Below, one piece after another: positions 44,150-53,497 of a DNA stretch of 59,782 bases; the stretch's first letter is position 1; every line of letters begins with the position of its first letter. Below the pieces are notes generated by a model. The model was not told the DNA's origin, did not search any database, and worked only from the letters and a program-made list of their open reading frames with translations. Origin of the DNA: Anaerotignum sp. (GTDB lineage Bacteria; Bacillota; Clostridia; Lachnospirales; Anaerotignaceae); contig JAHHTW010000011.1 of NCBI GenBank assembly GCA_020024265.1, positions 1-59,782 of the forward strand, given 5' to 3'. A program made the translations under genes and the position numbers.

Positions 44150-45679
44150 TTACTTGGACAATACCACTGTATGTACGCCGTCTTCTTTGCTGTAATCCAC
44201 CGCATATCCAGCTGCTTCCAAGCCACGTACACCAATATATGATGTACCATCCACCAAACGGCTATCCAGTCTGATTCTGTTATCCCCCTGCTTTACAAAT
44301 GCAGTTCTGCTTTCCTTATCCCATACAACATTTTCTCCCAGAATATCACATGTTGTACGCAAAGGCAAATAAATGCGTCCATCCATGACAACATATTCCA
44401 ATGCATCTATACCACTAGAAAATACCTCATCTTCCATTCTTTGCAAATCTGTCCATGCTATCATACTTTCGTCCGCAGGTGTCCATGTAATGGAAAGACC
44501 TGTGATGGGATTGTATTTATCTTCCAATTGATCCAATTTATCTTTCATCTGTTCCATATCAATACTGTTTTGTGGAACAACAACTGCCTGTTTACCGGAT
44601 TTTGTTGTACTTTTGCTTGTGATAGACAATATTTCTTTATTGTCCTGTGTTAAGGTATATGCCTCTGCCAATGCATAGCCATCATTTGCTTTCTTGATGT
44701 CTGCACTATAATGGAATCCGGATAATGCTTTTGCAATTGCTTCCTGTCCCAAGGCACCTTCTACAGCTGTTTTGATGCTATGGATGAGTACGCTGGTTTC
44801 ATTCCAGTTTTCCTTCATTTCCGCAAAGGCATCTTGTAAATCGTTGATAGAATCCTGTGGTGTATTGTATTTCATAGCTGCTACCAAGTAGTTTTCTACA
44901 GAATCCAGCACCTGATCCGGATTCTTTGCGATATAATCCAGCAAGGAAACAAAGAGCTGACCTACCTTTGTGCCATCTGCTTCAATATGATAGCCGTTTT
45001 CTGTCTTTGTAATCAAATCTGAGGAAAAACCGCTCAAGCCTTCACGATACATATCAAATGCTGCTTGATACAATTCTTTGAAGCCATCTTTGGGCATCTG
45101 TGCCTTGAGTTCCTCTGCTGTCATGCCCATATCCTCTGGGCTGAATACACAAATATATTCGTTCTGTTTGAGCATTGCCTGAAGATCTTTTGTATATTCC
45201 TCACCTGCAAATACACTATCAGCCGGAATCATATCAAAATCCTTCATCAGCTGATGTACACTGCCTACCGTTTCAGCAGAAATATAAATTCCCTCTGTCA
45301 TGCTGTAATACCAGTTGCCAAAGGAATATGTTTTGCCTTCATATACCGCATCAACATCAAAGACATATGCCATCTTTTCCATATCCATCTGCATGGTATA
45401 ATTCAGCTGTACTTTCTGTGTGCCATGCCATTTTTCCAGTACATCCTCTGAAATAAAGTTCTGTGCAGATGCCCCCTGAGATACTGCCAGTGTATGGACA
45501 AAACGCTGTATCTCTGCCAAGTCCAAAGCGACTGTAACACTGCCTTTTGTTTCGCTTTGCTCCATGTTTTGCATCATGTCTACACTCATCTGCAAATAGC
45601 TCAATTCATCTGTAGAACATCCCGTAAACACTCCCAAACACATGACACTACATAGTATTGCTGCAATCTTTCTTTTCAT
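44150..45679 (-). CDS. Lipoprotein with C-terminal copper-amine-oxidase-N (stalk) domain
   Basis: This is a 509-residue predicted lipoprotein: MKRKIAAILCSVMCLG ends in the lipobox FTGC. The main body is Met/Asp-rich, alpha/beta, and repetitive in character, like the DUF6612-type lipoproteins. Residues about 420-509 match the stalk domain called copper amine oxidase N-terminal-like (MDGRIYLPLRTTCDILGENVVWD, GTSYIGVRGLEAAGY), which is non-catalytic and common in clostridial exported proteins. The start at 45679 follows AAGGGG by 7 bp. A protein-binding or envelope role is inferred. It is transcribed alone. Confidence 0.85.
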   Translation of the reverse strand: MKRKIAAILCSVMCLGVFTGCSTDELSYLQMSVDMMQNMEQSETKGSVTVALDLAEIQRFVHTLAVSQGASAQNFISEDVLEKWHGTQKVQLNYTMQMDMEKMAYVFDVDAVYEGKTYSFGNWYYSMTEGIYISAETVGSVHQLMKDFDMIPADSVFAGEEYTKDLQAMLKQNEYICVFSPEDMGMTAEELKAQMPKDGFKELYQAAFDMYREGLSGFSSDLITKTENGYHIEADGTKVGQLFVSLLDYIAKNPDQVLDSVENYLVAAMKYNTPQDSINDLQDAFAEMKENWNETSVLIHSIKTAVEGALGQEAIAKALSGFHYSADIKKANDGYALAEAYTLTQDNKEILSITSKSTTKSGKQAVVVPQNSIDMEQMKDKLDQLEDKYNPITGLSITWTPADESMIAWTDLQRMEDEVFSSGIDALEYVVMDGRIYLPLRTTCDILGENVVWDKESRTAFVKQGDNRIRLDSRLVDGTSYIGVRGLEAAGYAVDYSKEDGVHTVVLSK

Positions 45680-45739
45680 ACTGTATCCCCTTTTCTCATT
45701 CTTACTCCGTACATTCGTACTTTCATATACATCCTGCAT

Positions 45740-46240
45740 ATGATTTATGATAACGATGAATTTATCATATCATGTAAATTTGCAAAATTCTACAAAAATT
45801 TTATAAAAATAAATTTTTAAACCAATCTTAAGATTTTTGTCAGCTTTTATTCCGTAGGCAACTACAGCATTTCTATTCTGACGCTATCTGAGCTGCTTTC
45901 CCCATATCAGGGGATTGAGCAGCTTTCATTTGTATGTACATCCGAAAAACTGCTCTTACGCTGCATGCCACATCTGCCATAAAAATGACATCTTATACCT
46001 TTGGAACGCTTGCTGTAATTGTACCACAGCCTGACTTTATCACGCAAAAGTTTTTGGCAACCTTTTTCAAAAGCTTGTAGGAAGATTAAAGAACATCCAA
46101 GCCAAATGTATGATTTTGCTTCATGGGACAGCAAAGGAGAGGATACCAGACAATGCCTCCCGTATCAGCCCCTATCATTTTGCTTGAAGCGAAAACTCCT
46201 CCATGCCCCATCATATCTTGGCATTTTTTTGATTACACAT
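45740..46240. other. Intergenic region with one inverted repeat, no gene seen
   Basis: No plausible coding frame was found. AGCTGCT (45891-45897) can pair with AGCAGCT (45918-45924) with an inner CCCC/GGGG pair, giving a stem without a T-run. No RNA gene was recognised. Confidence 0.45.
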
Positions 46241-46282
46241 AAAAATATGCAGGTACAAATATGCTTTGATTGACCTGCATAT
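46241..46282 (-). terminator. Terminator of the FMN-binding-like gene
   Basis: On the minus strand ATATGCAGGT pairs with ACCTGCATAT, with an 18-nt loop and TTTTAT after it, directly behind the stop at 46290. Confidence 0.75.
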
Positions 46283-46289
46283 GATCCAA

Positions 46290-46709
46290 TTATCTCTTTG
46301 CCTGCTCCAGACAGTTTTCGACTGCTGCCAAAAGTGCCTTTGCTGTATATGTATGCTGTGCAGAAATATCCATATCTGCTGTAGACTGTCTCTGCACCAC
46401 CTGTGCACGGATTTCTGCAAGCGCCGTCTTTGCCATAGGATAGAATACAGCAACGCTTTCGTCTGCCTCTGTCATCTCCATTGTGGCGATGCGTCCATCT
46501 TGAATTTCCACCTCTAGGGTTGCACCCGTTTTGCCAAGATCCAACACCGCTTCATATGTCCCATCTCGATACATGCCTGCCTGCGTATCATTTCCCATAC
46601 GAAGGAAAAATGTAATCAATCCAATGAGAATAATCACACCCAATACTGCAAAAACAATCGTTTTGATCAGCTCTCGCAGCTTTACCACAATAAATTTTGA
46701 ATTGCGCAT
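46290..46709 (-). CDS. Membrane-anchored FMN-binding-domain-like protein
   Basis: This 139-residue protein has one N-terminal transmembrane helix (about 15-36) and an exported domain. The domain reads GMYRDGTYEAVLDLGKTG, then EVEIQDGRIATMEM, then a C-terminal helix ALLAAVENCLEQA, the plan of RnfG-type FMN-binding domains. The flavinylation motif (S/T-G-A-T-x-S/T-S) is replaced by a non-matching DISAQHTYTAKA, so covalent FMN attachment is doubtful. The start at 46709 has GGGG 7 bp upstream; an ATG two codons earlier lies too close to that site. Function unknown. Confidence 0.7.
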   Translation of the reverse strand: MRNSKFIVVKLRELIKTIVFAVLGVIILIGLITFFLRMGNDTQAGMYRDGTYEAVLDLGKTGATLEVEIQDGRIATMEMTEADESVAVFYPMAKTALAEIRAQVVQRQSTADMDISAQHTYTAKALLAAVENCLEQAKR

Positions 46710-46928
46710 ATCCATTCCCCTTCTGCAATTATCTTTATCATACACTATGCGAAAGCATCCTGCTTTATACCTGTCGATTGTTCTTGCAAAACATCCATAG
46801 TTTTTGTATGATAGCGTTAGATAAGCCCTTGTGGCAAAGCCATGCAAAAAACGCTTTTTTCTTGTTTATCGGAAAAACATCCGCATACATGGCTCACCTA
46901 TCAAAACATACAAATCAGGAGGGATTTT

Positions 46929-49900
46929 ATGGCGCTTCGCTTTTTGATCGGAACAGCCGGAAGTGGAAAAACCCACTGCTGTATACAAGAAATATTGTCA
47001 GCAACACAAAATAAACGAAATATACTGCTGGTACCAGAGCAATTTACATCGCAAGCAGAAAGAGATTTGACATATGCAGTAAAAGGAAAATCAATCGTAC
47101 ATACAGAGGTTCTCAGCTTTGGTCGTTTGGCATATCAGATTTTTTCCAAAAGCGGATATGCGCATACCACATTTTTCAACGACATTGGCAAACAAATGGT
47201 ACTACAAAAAATACTGCTTACCGAATCGGAACAGATTTCTTTTTTCCGACACGTCATAGACAAAAATGGCTTCTTGGATCAACTTTCTATGACATTGACA
47301 GAGTTCTTTCAATATCAGATTTCTCCGGAAATATTGTCAAATCTTGCACAGCAGGATACACTGTCACACAATGCACAGCAGAAATGTCTGGATTTGGCTT
47401 ATATTTATCGTTGTTATCTGGATTTTTTGCAAAATGATATGATTTCACAGGATGAAACTCTGTCCTACTTGGCAGAAAAGCTCAAAACTTCTGATGCCCT
47501 TGTGGATACCGAAATTTGGATAGACGGATTTTATGGCTTTACTCCACAGGAATATACGGTATTGGCACAGCTCTTACGGATCTGCAAGCGTGTAACCATT
47601 GCACTGCCTATGGATCATATCAGCTATGATGCAACCGCATTGCCACCATATGCACCATTTTTTGAACCGTTTCTGACCAAAAAAGAGCTCATCGCTTTGG
47701 CTGAAGAACATGGGATTTCCATAGAACCTCCTGTTGTTCTTACCGAAAACCATCGTACGAATGTTGCAGCACTGCGTTTTTTGGAAAAACACTATTTTCA
47801 TAGCTATACCAAAAAATCAGAGGATGCGGAAGGCATCACCATACATGCTTGTGATACCAAAGAAGATGAAATCAGATACATTGCCGGAAAAATCCTTTCA
47901 TTGGTTCGTGAAAAACATTTGCGTTTTCGGGATATTGCGATTGTCAGCAATGCACCAGACACATATGAAAACAGCCTGCGTGCCATACTCCAAGAGCATA
48001 AGATACCCTATTTTATTGATACCAGAAGGGATATGACCACACATCCGCTGGTGGCACTGATCAAAGGGCTTTTGGACTGTATCCGCTATGATTTTTCATA
48101 CCAAAGTGTCTTTACCTATCTCAAATCCGGTTTAACCTCCATGGTACAGGAAGACATGGATGTACTGGAAAACTATGTATTGGCATATGGCATCAAGGGC
48201 TATAAATGGAAAAAAAATGATTGGAACTATGGAATCAATCCCAGTCAGGAAGCAGAACATGCATATATCAATCGCTTACGCAAGCAGGTTATGGAGCCGT
48301 TTTCTGCCTTTTTGCAATACAAAAACAACAAGGAATATCCTCTGCGCAGCTTTGCATGTGATTTACTGGCACAGATTGACAAACTGGGTGTTGTACAGCA
48401 TTTGACTGCTTGGGCAGAGCAGGCAGAGCATAACGGAAATGCCGCAAAGGCAGATGAGCATAGACAAATCTTTCAGGTATTGATGGAGCTTTTGCAAACA
48501 GCAGTCGATATTTTCGGCGATACCCCTGTAACATTGGAGGATTTTTCCAAAATATTATCCGCCGGCTTGTCCAAAAGTACAATGGGCATCATTCCGCCTA
48601 CCGCAGACTGTCTGCTGGTTGGTGATCTTGAAAGAAGCCGCTTGCCCAACATTCGTGTATTGTTTATACTCGGAGTCAATGACGGCATTCTGCCTGCCCC
48701 TGCACAGTCGCAAGGCATATTCAGTGAAGCAGAGAGAGAAAGCATACAAAGCAGTGGCATCACCCTTGCACCGGATGGCAAACGCAAATTATTTGAAGAA
48801 CAATTCCTCATATATCGTGGGCTGACAAAGCCATCTGAAGCATTGTATTTGACATATGCCACCAAAGATATCAACGGAAAAGCACAATTCCCATCCCCTT
48901 TGATTTCCAAATTACAGAAAATGTATCCCAATTTTGAAACAGAAAGTGATGAAAATACAGACTTGGATGCGCTTTCTGCTGTAGACTGTTTTCACAAACT
49001 TGGCAAAAATTTGCGTCTGTGCATAGAAAACCACCCACAAGCAGATGCCTCGTGGTTGGATATTTACAGCTATTTTACAACACAACCAAAATGGGACAAT
49101 CGCTTGCAGCTGATCAAAAATGCTTTATTGGCAGAAATCCCTGATGGCGAACTCTCCAGAAAAATTGCAGAGGAGTTATATGGCAACAACATTCTCTCCA
49201 GCATCTCACGTTTGGAGCGTTTTGCTGCCTGCCCCTTCTCCTTTTTTGCCGAATATGGACTGAAAGCAAAACCACGCCGTTTTTATGAGCTGCGAACACC
49301 TGATTTGGGTACGCTCTTTCATACTGTATTGGAGCAATTCAGCAGCCGCCTAAAGGATGAGCAGATTGCATGGCATACATTGACGCAAGAGGAAACCGAA
49401 CGTCGTATTGAAGATGCCGTAGATGCAGCTGTCCCTCAGCTGGGCAATGAAATTCTGCTGGATTCTGCTGCCAATCGCTATTTGATTCACCGCTTGAAGC
49501 GTATTGCAAAGCGTGCCGGCTGGACACTGGTACGCCATATACAAAGTGGTGACTTTATGCCACATGGATATGAGGTTGGGTTTGGTCCGAAAGAGATTTT
49601 ACCTCCCATCATCATCAAAATGGCAGATGGCAGCCGTTTGATTTTGCGAGGGCAAATCGACCGTGTGGATATTTTCGATGCCAATGGCAAGCGTTATGTA
49701 AAGATCATTGACTACAAATCCGGAAACAAAACCCTCCAGCTGCAAGACATTTATTACGGTTTACAGCTGCAACTTTTGCTATATTTGGATGCATACCTAA
49801 AGGAAAACAAAACGTCATCCATCCCCACACACCCTGGAGGGGCATTCTATTTCCATGTTGCAGATCCATCCATCTCTATTTCCAACGAAATATCCGAACA

Positions 49901-50330
49901 GGAGCTGAATGATTTGCTCTATAAAGAAATGCGTATGTCCGGATTGATTTTGGACGATCCTGCGGCAATACAGGCAATGGATCATACATTTGTAGATGAA
50001 AGCACAGGAGATTTTTGTTATGCTTCTTCTGATATCATTCCCTTGCAGTATACCAAAAAGGGAAAACCCACTGCTTCATCCCTACTTGCTTCCGAAGCAG
50101 AATACCGCAAAATCATGGAATTTGCCGCAAAGCGTGCAGCGAGTATTGGTCAAAGCATGAAGGAAGGTATCATTGCACCTGCCCCCTATCGCAAAAATGA
50201 CTTCACCCCTTGTAGCTACTGTGCCTTTGCCACCATTTGTCGCTACGATTACAAAGATCATCCGCAATACCGCAATTTGAAAAAAATTACACTGGAGGAT
50301 ATTCTTTCACAGGATGTCCCTGAAATATAA
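46929..50330 (+). CDS. addB: AddB, helicase-nuclease subunit B
   Basis: This 1,133-residue protein is the B subunit of the AddAB double-strand-break repair nuclease. It has Walker A GTAGSGKTH at the N-terminus and EQFTSQAERDL. The RecB-type nuclease core (LRGQIDRVDIF; IDYKSG; YGLQLQLLLYL) lies near residue 910-960. Four Cys for the [4Fe-4S] staple are visible: one in AACPFSFF near 765 and three in CSYCAFATIC near the C-terminus. AGGAGG 6 bp before the ATG at 46929 fixes the start. addA is not next to it; a thioesterase gene follows instead. Confidence 0.95.
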   Translation: MALRFLIGTAGSGKTHCCIQEILSATQNKRNILLVPEQFTSQAERDLTYAVKGKSIVHTEVLSFGRLAYQIFSKSGYAHTTFFNDIGKQMVLQKILLTESEQISFFRHVIDKNGFLDQLSMTLTEFFQYQISPEILSNLAQQDTLSHNAQQKCLDLAYIYRCYLDFLQNDMISQDETLSYLAEKLKTSDALVDTEIWIDGFYGFTPQEYTVLAQLLRICKRVTIALPMDHISYDATALPPYAPFFEPFLTKKELIALAEEHGISIEPPVVLTENHRTNVAALRFLEKHYFHSYTKKSEDAEGITIHACDTKEDEIRYIAGKILSLVREKHLRFRDIAIVSNAPDTYENSLRAILQEHKIPYFIDTRRDMTTHPLVALIKGLLDCIRYDFSYQSVFTYLKSGLTSMVQEDMDVLENYVLAYGIKGYKWKKNDWNYGINPSQEAEHAYINRLRKQVMEPFSAFLQYKNNKEYPLRSFACDLLAQIDKLGVVQHLTAWAEQAEHNGNAAKADEHRQIFQVLMELLQTAVDIFGDTPVTLEDFSKILSAGLSKSTMGIIPPTADCLLVGDLERSRLPNIRVLFILGVNDGILPAPAQSQGIFSEAERESIQSSGITLAPDGKRKLFEEQFLIYRGLTKPSEALYLTYATKDINGKAQFPSPLISKLQKMYPNFETESDENTDLDALSAVDCFHKLGKNLRLCIENHPQADASWLDIYSYFTTQPKWDNRLQLIKNALLAEIPDGELSRKIAEELYGNNILSSISRLERFAACPFSFFAEYGLKAKPRRFYELRTPDLGTLFHTVLEQFSSRLKDEQIAWHTLTQEETERRIEDAVDAAVPQLGNEILLDSAANRYLIHRLKRIAKRAGWTLVRHIQSGDFMPHGYEVGFGPKEILPPIIIKMADGSRLILRGQIDRVDIFDANGKRYVKIIDYKSGNKTLQLQDIYYGLQLQLLLYLDAYLKENKTSSIPTHPGGAFYFHVADPSISISNEISEQELNDLLYKEMRMSGLILDDPAAIQAMDHTFVDESTGDFCYASSDIIPLQYTKKGKPTASSLLASEAEYRKIMEFAAKRAASIGQSMKEGIIAPAPYRKNDFTPCSYCAFATICRYDYKDHPQYRNLKKITLEDILSQDVPEI

Positions 50331-50345
50331 TAATAGGAGAACAAA

Positions 50346-50786
50346 ATGGATCACACAGCATTTACTACATTTCTACACGAACAAATTCCCATTACCACTG
50401 CTATGCAGATACAAGCCGATGTATTTTCTCAAGAAAAAATTGTACTTTCTGTGCCCTTTGCACCAAACAAAAATGATAAAAATACCGGCTTTGGCGGGAG
50501 CATTGCCTGCCTGATGACTCTTTGCGGCTGGTCTATGATGTATGCCAATTTTCATACATTATTCCCAGCTGGGCAAATCGTGATTCAAAAAAGCGAAATA
50601 CGCTATCTGGCACCCATACATACAGATTTCCAAGCAATTTGTATCTGTGAAGACAACATCTGTAAACAGGAGCTGATTACAAATGTACAAGCAAAAGGAA
50701 AAGGGAAGCTGAGCCTTTCCATCAGCTGTATATCCAATGGTGTTGTTTCAGCCGAATTGACAGGCACATATTATATTACGCTATAA
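50346..50786 (+). CDS. Hot-dog thioesterase, YiiD C-terminal type
   Basis: This 146-residue protein resembles the YiiD_C/thioesterase-like hot-dog family: an N-terminal helix-turn IPITTAMQIQ, a NKNDKNTGFGGSIACLMTLCGW central helix and antiparallel strands (IRYLAPIHTDFQAIC). It presumably hydrolyses a small acyl-CoA or acyl-ACP thioester. Its gene lies 15 bp after addB, with AATAGGAG upstream, so the two may be co-transcribed despite unrelated functions. A terminator follows. Confidence 0.8.
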   Translation: MDHTAFTTFLHEQIPITTAMQIQADVFSQEKIVLSVPFAPNKNDKNTGFGGSIACLMTLCGWSMMYANFHTLFPAGQIVIQKSEIRYLAPIHTDFQAICICEDNICKQELITNVQAKGKGKLSLSISCISNGVVSAELTGTYYITL

Positions 50787-50788
50787 CC

Positions 50789-50827
50789 ACAAAAGACATA
50801 TCACAATTTCTGTGATATGTCTTTTGT
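50789..50827. terminator. Bidirectional terminator between the thioesterase and DMT genes
   Basis: A 17-bp perfect stem (ACAAAAGACATATCACA and its complement) with a 5-nt loop between convergent genes. Confidence 0.85.
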
Positions 50828-50832
50828 ATTTT

Positions 50833-51807
50833 TTATTCTACTGAAGAAGCAGACTGTTTCTCACGCTCTGCTTCCGCTTTCCGTTCTTTTCTCGCTTCTT
50901 TCTTTGCTTCTCGTAAGGAACTGATGGAAAGCAAAAATACGGTACTTAAAATCATAATAAATCCAATGATATCCATATAATGAAAGGATGCATTCAGAAA
51001 AATGGCTGAAACCAATATCGCTGTCAATGGCTCCGTTGCCCCCAGCAGACTTCCCATAAAGGCACCCAGCATACCAATGCCCTTTAGGTACAACGAAAAT
51101 GCAACTGCTGTACCAATGATAATGACACCGATCAGACAAAGCAATGTTATGCCATCTATGGGAATGCTGTCCTTCCACGATCTTGTCACCAATACCAATG
51201 CAATGCCTGCAAAGAGCATGCCAAAACCAACAACAACATACACACCATACTCTTGCATAATTTCTGCTGCCAGCACATTATAAAACGTTGCCCCGATCGC
51301 TGCCAGAAGCCCCCAAAGCAATACTTCCTGCGTCAGCTGCATACTATGAATATCTCCATGCGTACTGAGCAAAAATATACCGCTCAAAGCCAAAACAATA
51401 GATATCAATTCATACCCCTTTGGTAAACGTAATTGCTTTAAGCATGTAAAAATCAATATGATGGTGGGTGATAGGGATTGCAATACCGTAGCGGTTCCTG
51501 CATTTGAGCAGCCTACTGCTACAAAATATGCATACTGACAAAACAGCATCCCCAGCATCGAAAATATCACCAAGCGTTTGAAATCTCGCTTACGATGGAA
51601 AATCTCATTCATTTTTTTACCTATATGCAGATAACCTATGGTTAAAAGCAACAAGCCAGCAATCAATAATCGCAGAGAAACCAACCACTCTGCGGTTGCA
51701 CCCTTTTCTTGCAGAAGGTATTGCCCAAAGCATCCAGAAATACCCCAGCAAACACCACCAGACAATGTCAGAATAATCCCTTTCTTTTTCATTGCTATAT
51801 TGTCCAT
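50833..51807 (-). CDS. EamA/DMT-family transporter
   Basis: This 324-residue protein has ten predicted transmembrane helices in two EamA repeats: GGVCWGISGCFGQYLL in the first, and GSLLGATEPLTAILVSAIFL in the second. A charged Lys/Glu/Arg-rich C-terminal tail of about 30 residues (EAKKEARKERKAEAERE) follows. GAGG lies 9 bp before the ATG. It belongs to the same superfamily as the transporter next to the BMC locus but the two are not close paralogues. Substrate unknown. Confidence 0.87.
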   Translation of the reverse strand: MDNIAMKKKGIILTLSGGVCWGISGCFGQYLLQEKGATAEWLVSLRLLIAGLLLLTIGYLHIGKKMNEIFHRKRDFKRLVIFSMLGMLFCQYAYFVAVGCSNAGTATVLQSLSPTIILIFTCLKQLRLPKGYELISIVLALSGIFLLSTHGDIHSMQLTQEVLLWGLLAAIGATFYNVLAAEIMQEYGVYVVVGFGMLFAGIALVLVTRSWKDSIPIDGITLLCLIGVIIIGTAVAFSLYLKGIGMLGAFMGSLLGATEPLTAILVSAIFLNASFHYMDIIGFIMILSTVFLLSISSLREAKKEARKERKAEAEREKQSASSVE

Positions 51808-51931
51808 ACTTCTATTCCTCTCTGATCAAACTCTTTTGGTCATACTTCAATCAATAAGGAACATAATACCTTGTTTTCAAAAGAAAATCAAGACAATCTA
51901 ACATAAAAAATTCCGTATGCTGCGATCATCG

Positions 51932-52840
51932 TTATGACTCTTTGTATGCCTCCCGATATGGGTTGGTGTGTACCATGCAATGTTTGACCTGTGGAAATTC
52001 TTGCTCTATGGTCAGATGTACTTTTTCTGCAATATTATGTGCCTGCTCAAGTGTCAAATCACCATTTGCTACGATTTCCACATCTACATATGCTCTTGCA
52101 CCAAATTGTCTTGTCTGTATGCGATCAATACCCAAAACACCATCCAGCTTGCCAATGACTGCACACATCTGTGCCAATGTATGATCATCACATGCGGTAT
52201 CCATCATTTTATCCACTGCATCCTTAAAGATATCATAGGATGCCTTGATGATAAATATTGCAATAATCACACTTGCAACAGGATCACAAAGTGGATAACC
52301 CATCATTGCACCACCAATACCAACCAAACTGCCAACAGAAGAAAGTGCATCCGAGCGGTGGTGCCATGCATCTGCCATCAATGCGCTGGAATTGACTTGT
52401 TTTGCTGCATGTTTGGTATAGTGATACATCCCTTCTTTTATTACAATAGACAGCAGTGCCGCCACAAGTGCAAGCGTTCCAGGTATCACCAAAGCTGTCG
52501 TATCCAATCCCAATATTTTCTTCATACCACTGACACCAACAAAAAATCCGGTGATACAAAGTACCATAGCCAATAAAATGGCAGCAACACATTCCAGACG
52601 TTCATGCCCATACTGATGATTATGGTCTGAACTTTTTCCAGAGAGCTTATAGCCTATCATAACAATCACAGTACTAAATACATCAGATGCCGAATGGATT
52701 CCATCAGAGATCATCGCACTGGAATGTGCAAAAAATCCTGCTCCCACCTTAAAAACAGAAAGCACCAGATTCACAATCATACTATTGACAGAAACCCTCA
52801 TTACAATTTTTTCATTTTGTTTGGTCATTTCAGACGACAT
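51932..52840 (-). CDS. Cation diffusion facilitator (CDF) transporter
   Basis: This 302-residue protein has six transmembrane helices and a cytoplasmic C-terminal domain. Metal site residues are in HSSAMISDGIHSASDV (DxxxHSxxD) and ADAWHHRSDALSS (HxxxD), as in FieF/YiiP. A His-containing loop (DHNHQYGHER) lies between helices 2 and 3. The domain ends with CMVHTNPY. It probably exports Zn2+, Fe2+ or Mn2+ in exchange for H+. GAGGAGGG 5 bp before the ATG supports the start. Confidence 0.93.
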   Translation of the reverse strand: MSSEMTKQNEKIVMRVSVNSMIVNLVLSVFKVGAGFFAHSSAMISDGIHSASDVFSTVIVMIGYKLSGKSSDHNHQYGHERLECVAAILLAMVLCITGFFVGVSGMKKILGLDTTALVIPGTLALVAALLSIVIKEGMYHYTKHAAKQVNSSALMADAWHHRSDALSSVGSLVGIGGAMMGYPLCDPVASVIIAIFIIKASYDIFKDAVDKMMDTACDDHTLAQMCAVIGKLDGVLGIDRIQTRQFGARAYVDVEIVANGDLTLEQAHNIAEKVHLTIEQEFPQVKHCMVHTNPYREAYKES

Positions 52841-53066
52841 AAAATCCCTCCTCTATGTTTCTCTTTGCCAAATATTTGCGCGGTACATCTGCGTATAATA
52901 TATACAAAATATACAAAAAAAACACTCGTAGAACAGAAAAAAACTGTCCCACGAATGTCTACCATTCGCTGCAAAAATGCCCGACTACATAGCGAAGCTA
53001 CTGTCTGCTCAGTTTGTACTGTACGTACAAGGATTCCTCCCTGTGCAGTGCAAAGAGTTTTTGTTT
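52841..53066. other. Intergenic region with a hairpin, no supported gene
   Basis: An 82-codon minus-strand frame overlaps the CDF start and lacks a site, so it is not called. Hairpin 52927-52953 (CGTAGAACAG/CTGTCCCACG, with a T-run on the minus strand) indicates that a minus-strand transcript from the right ends here. Confidence 0.5.
52915..52953 (-). terminator. Terminator-like hairpin upstream of the CDF gene
   Basis: On the minus strand CGTGGGACAG pairs with CTGTTCTACG, followed by AGTG and a T8 run. No confident gene lies directly upstream of it on that strand, apart from the doubtful frame at 53067-53432. Confidence 0.5.
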
Positions 53067-53432
53067 TTACCATTTTATATGATGGATGCTACATTCGTCA
53101 AGCGTAACTTTGGTTGCTCTGAAATAATGATCTGTCTGCCATTGCTGCCACTGATATTTTGATCTGTTGCATTGTGATAGATGGTTGCTGCAAACCTTCT
53201 TTCTCAGAACAATACCGATCAAGACGTCACACAGACCGCTGATGAGAGCAATGCCATACCCATCATATGGTATGCTACAACAAGAAGAGCTGTTTGCACA
53301 ACAGCCGAGAAGAAGCTCTCGTGTATGATTTGGAAACTGTATTCTATTGAAGTATCCCATTTGTTTTCCATCCATCATTGCCATTTTCATACAAAGACTA
53401 TCAAAACATAGTTTTCCCACATAAAAGTACAT
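53067..53432 (-). CDS. Doubtful small Cys-rich ORF
   Basis: A 121-codon frame with a central GCCANSSSCCSIP segment and a short hydrophobic stretch (ALISGLCDVLIGIVL). The only upstream site is a weak AAGAAG before the ATG at 53432. It sits between the dnaJ terminator and a terminator-like hairpin, so the region may be transcribed separately. I recognise no family. It may equally be a chance frame in a region encoding a small RNA. Confidence 0.25.
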   Translation of the reverse strand: MYFYVGKLCFDSLCMKMAMMDGKQMGYFNRIQFPNHTRELLLGCCANSSSCCSIPYDGYGIALISGLCDVLIGIVLRKKVCSNHLSQCNRSKYQWQQWQTDHYFRATKVTLDECSIHHIKW

Positions 53433-53456
53433 GGTTCTTCTTACGCTCTATATACA

Positions 53457-53488
53457 AAAAACTGCCAGTATTCCATACTGACAGTTTG
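53457..53488 (-). terminator. Terminator of the hrcA-dnaJ operon
   Basis: On the minus strand AAACTGTCAGTA pairs with TACTGGCAGTT and is followed by six T residues, just after dnaJ. Confidence 0.85.
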
Positions 53489-53497
53489 TGATCGTCA

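Noticed and set aside
43861..44250. A 129-codon minus-strand frame next to the stalk-domain lipoprotein
   Set aside because: It overlaps the terminator and the end of the real lipoprotein gene, and its composition (Trp, Cys, Lys) and lack of a site do not support translation.
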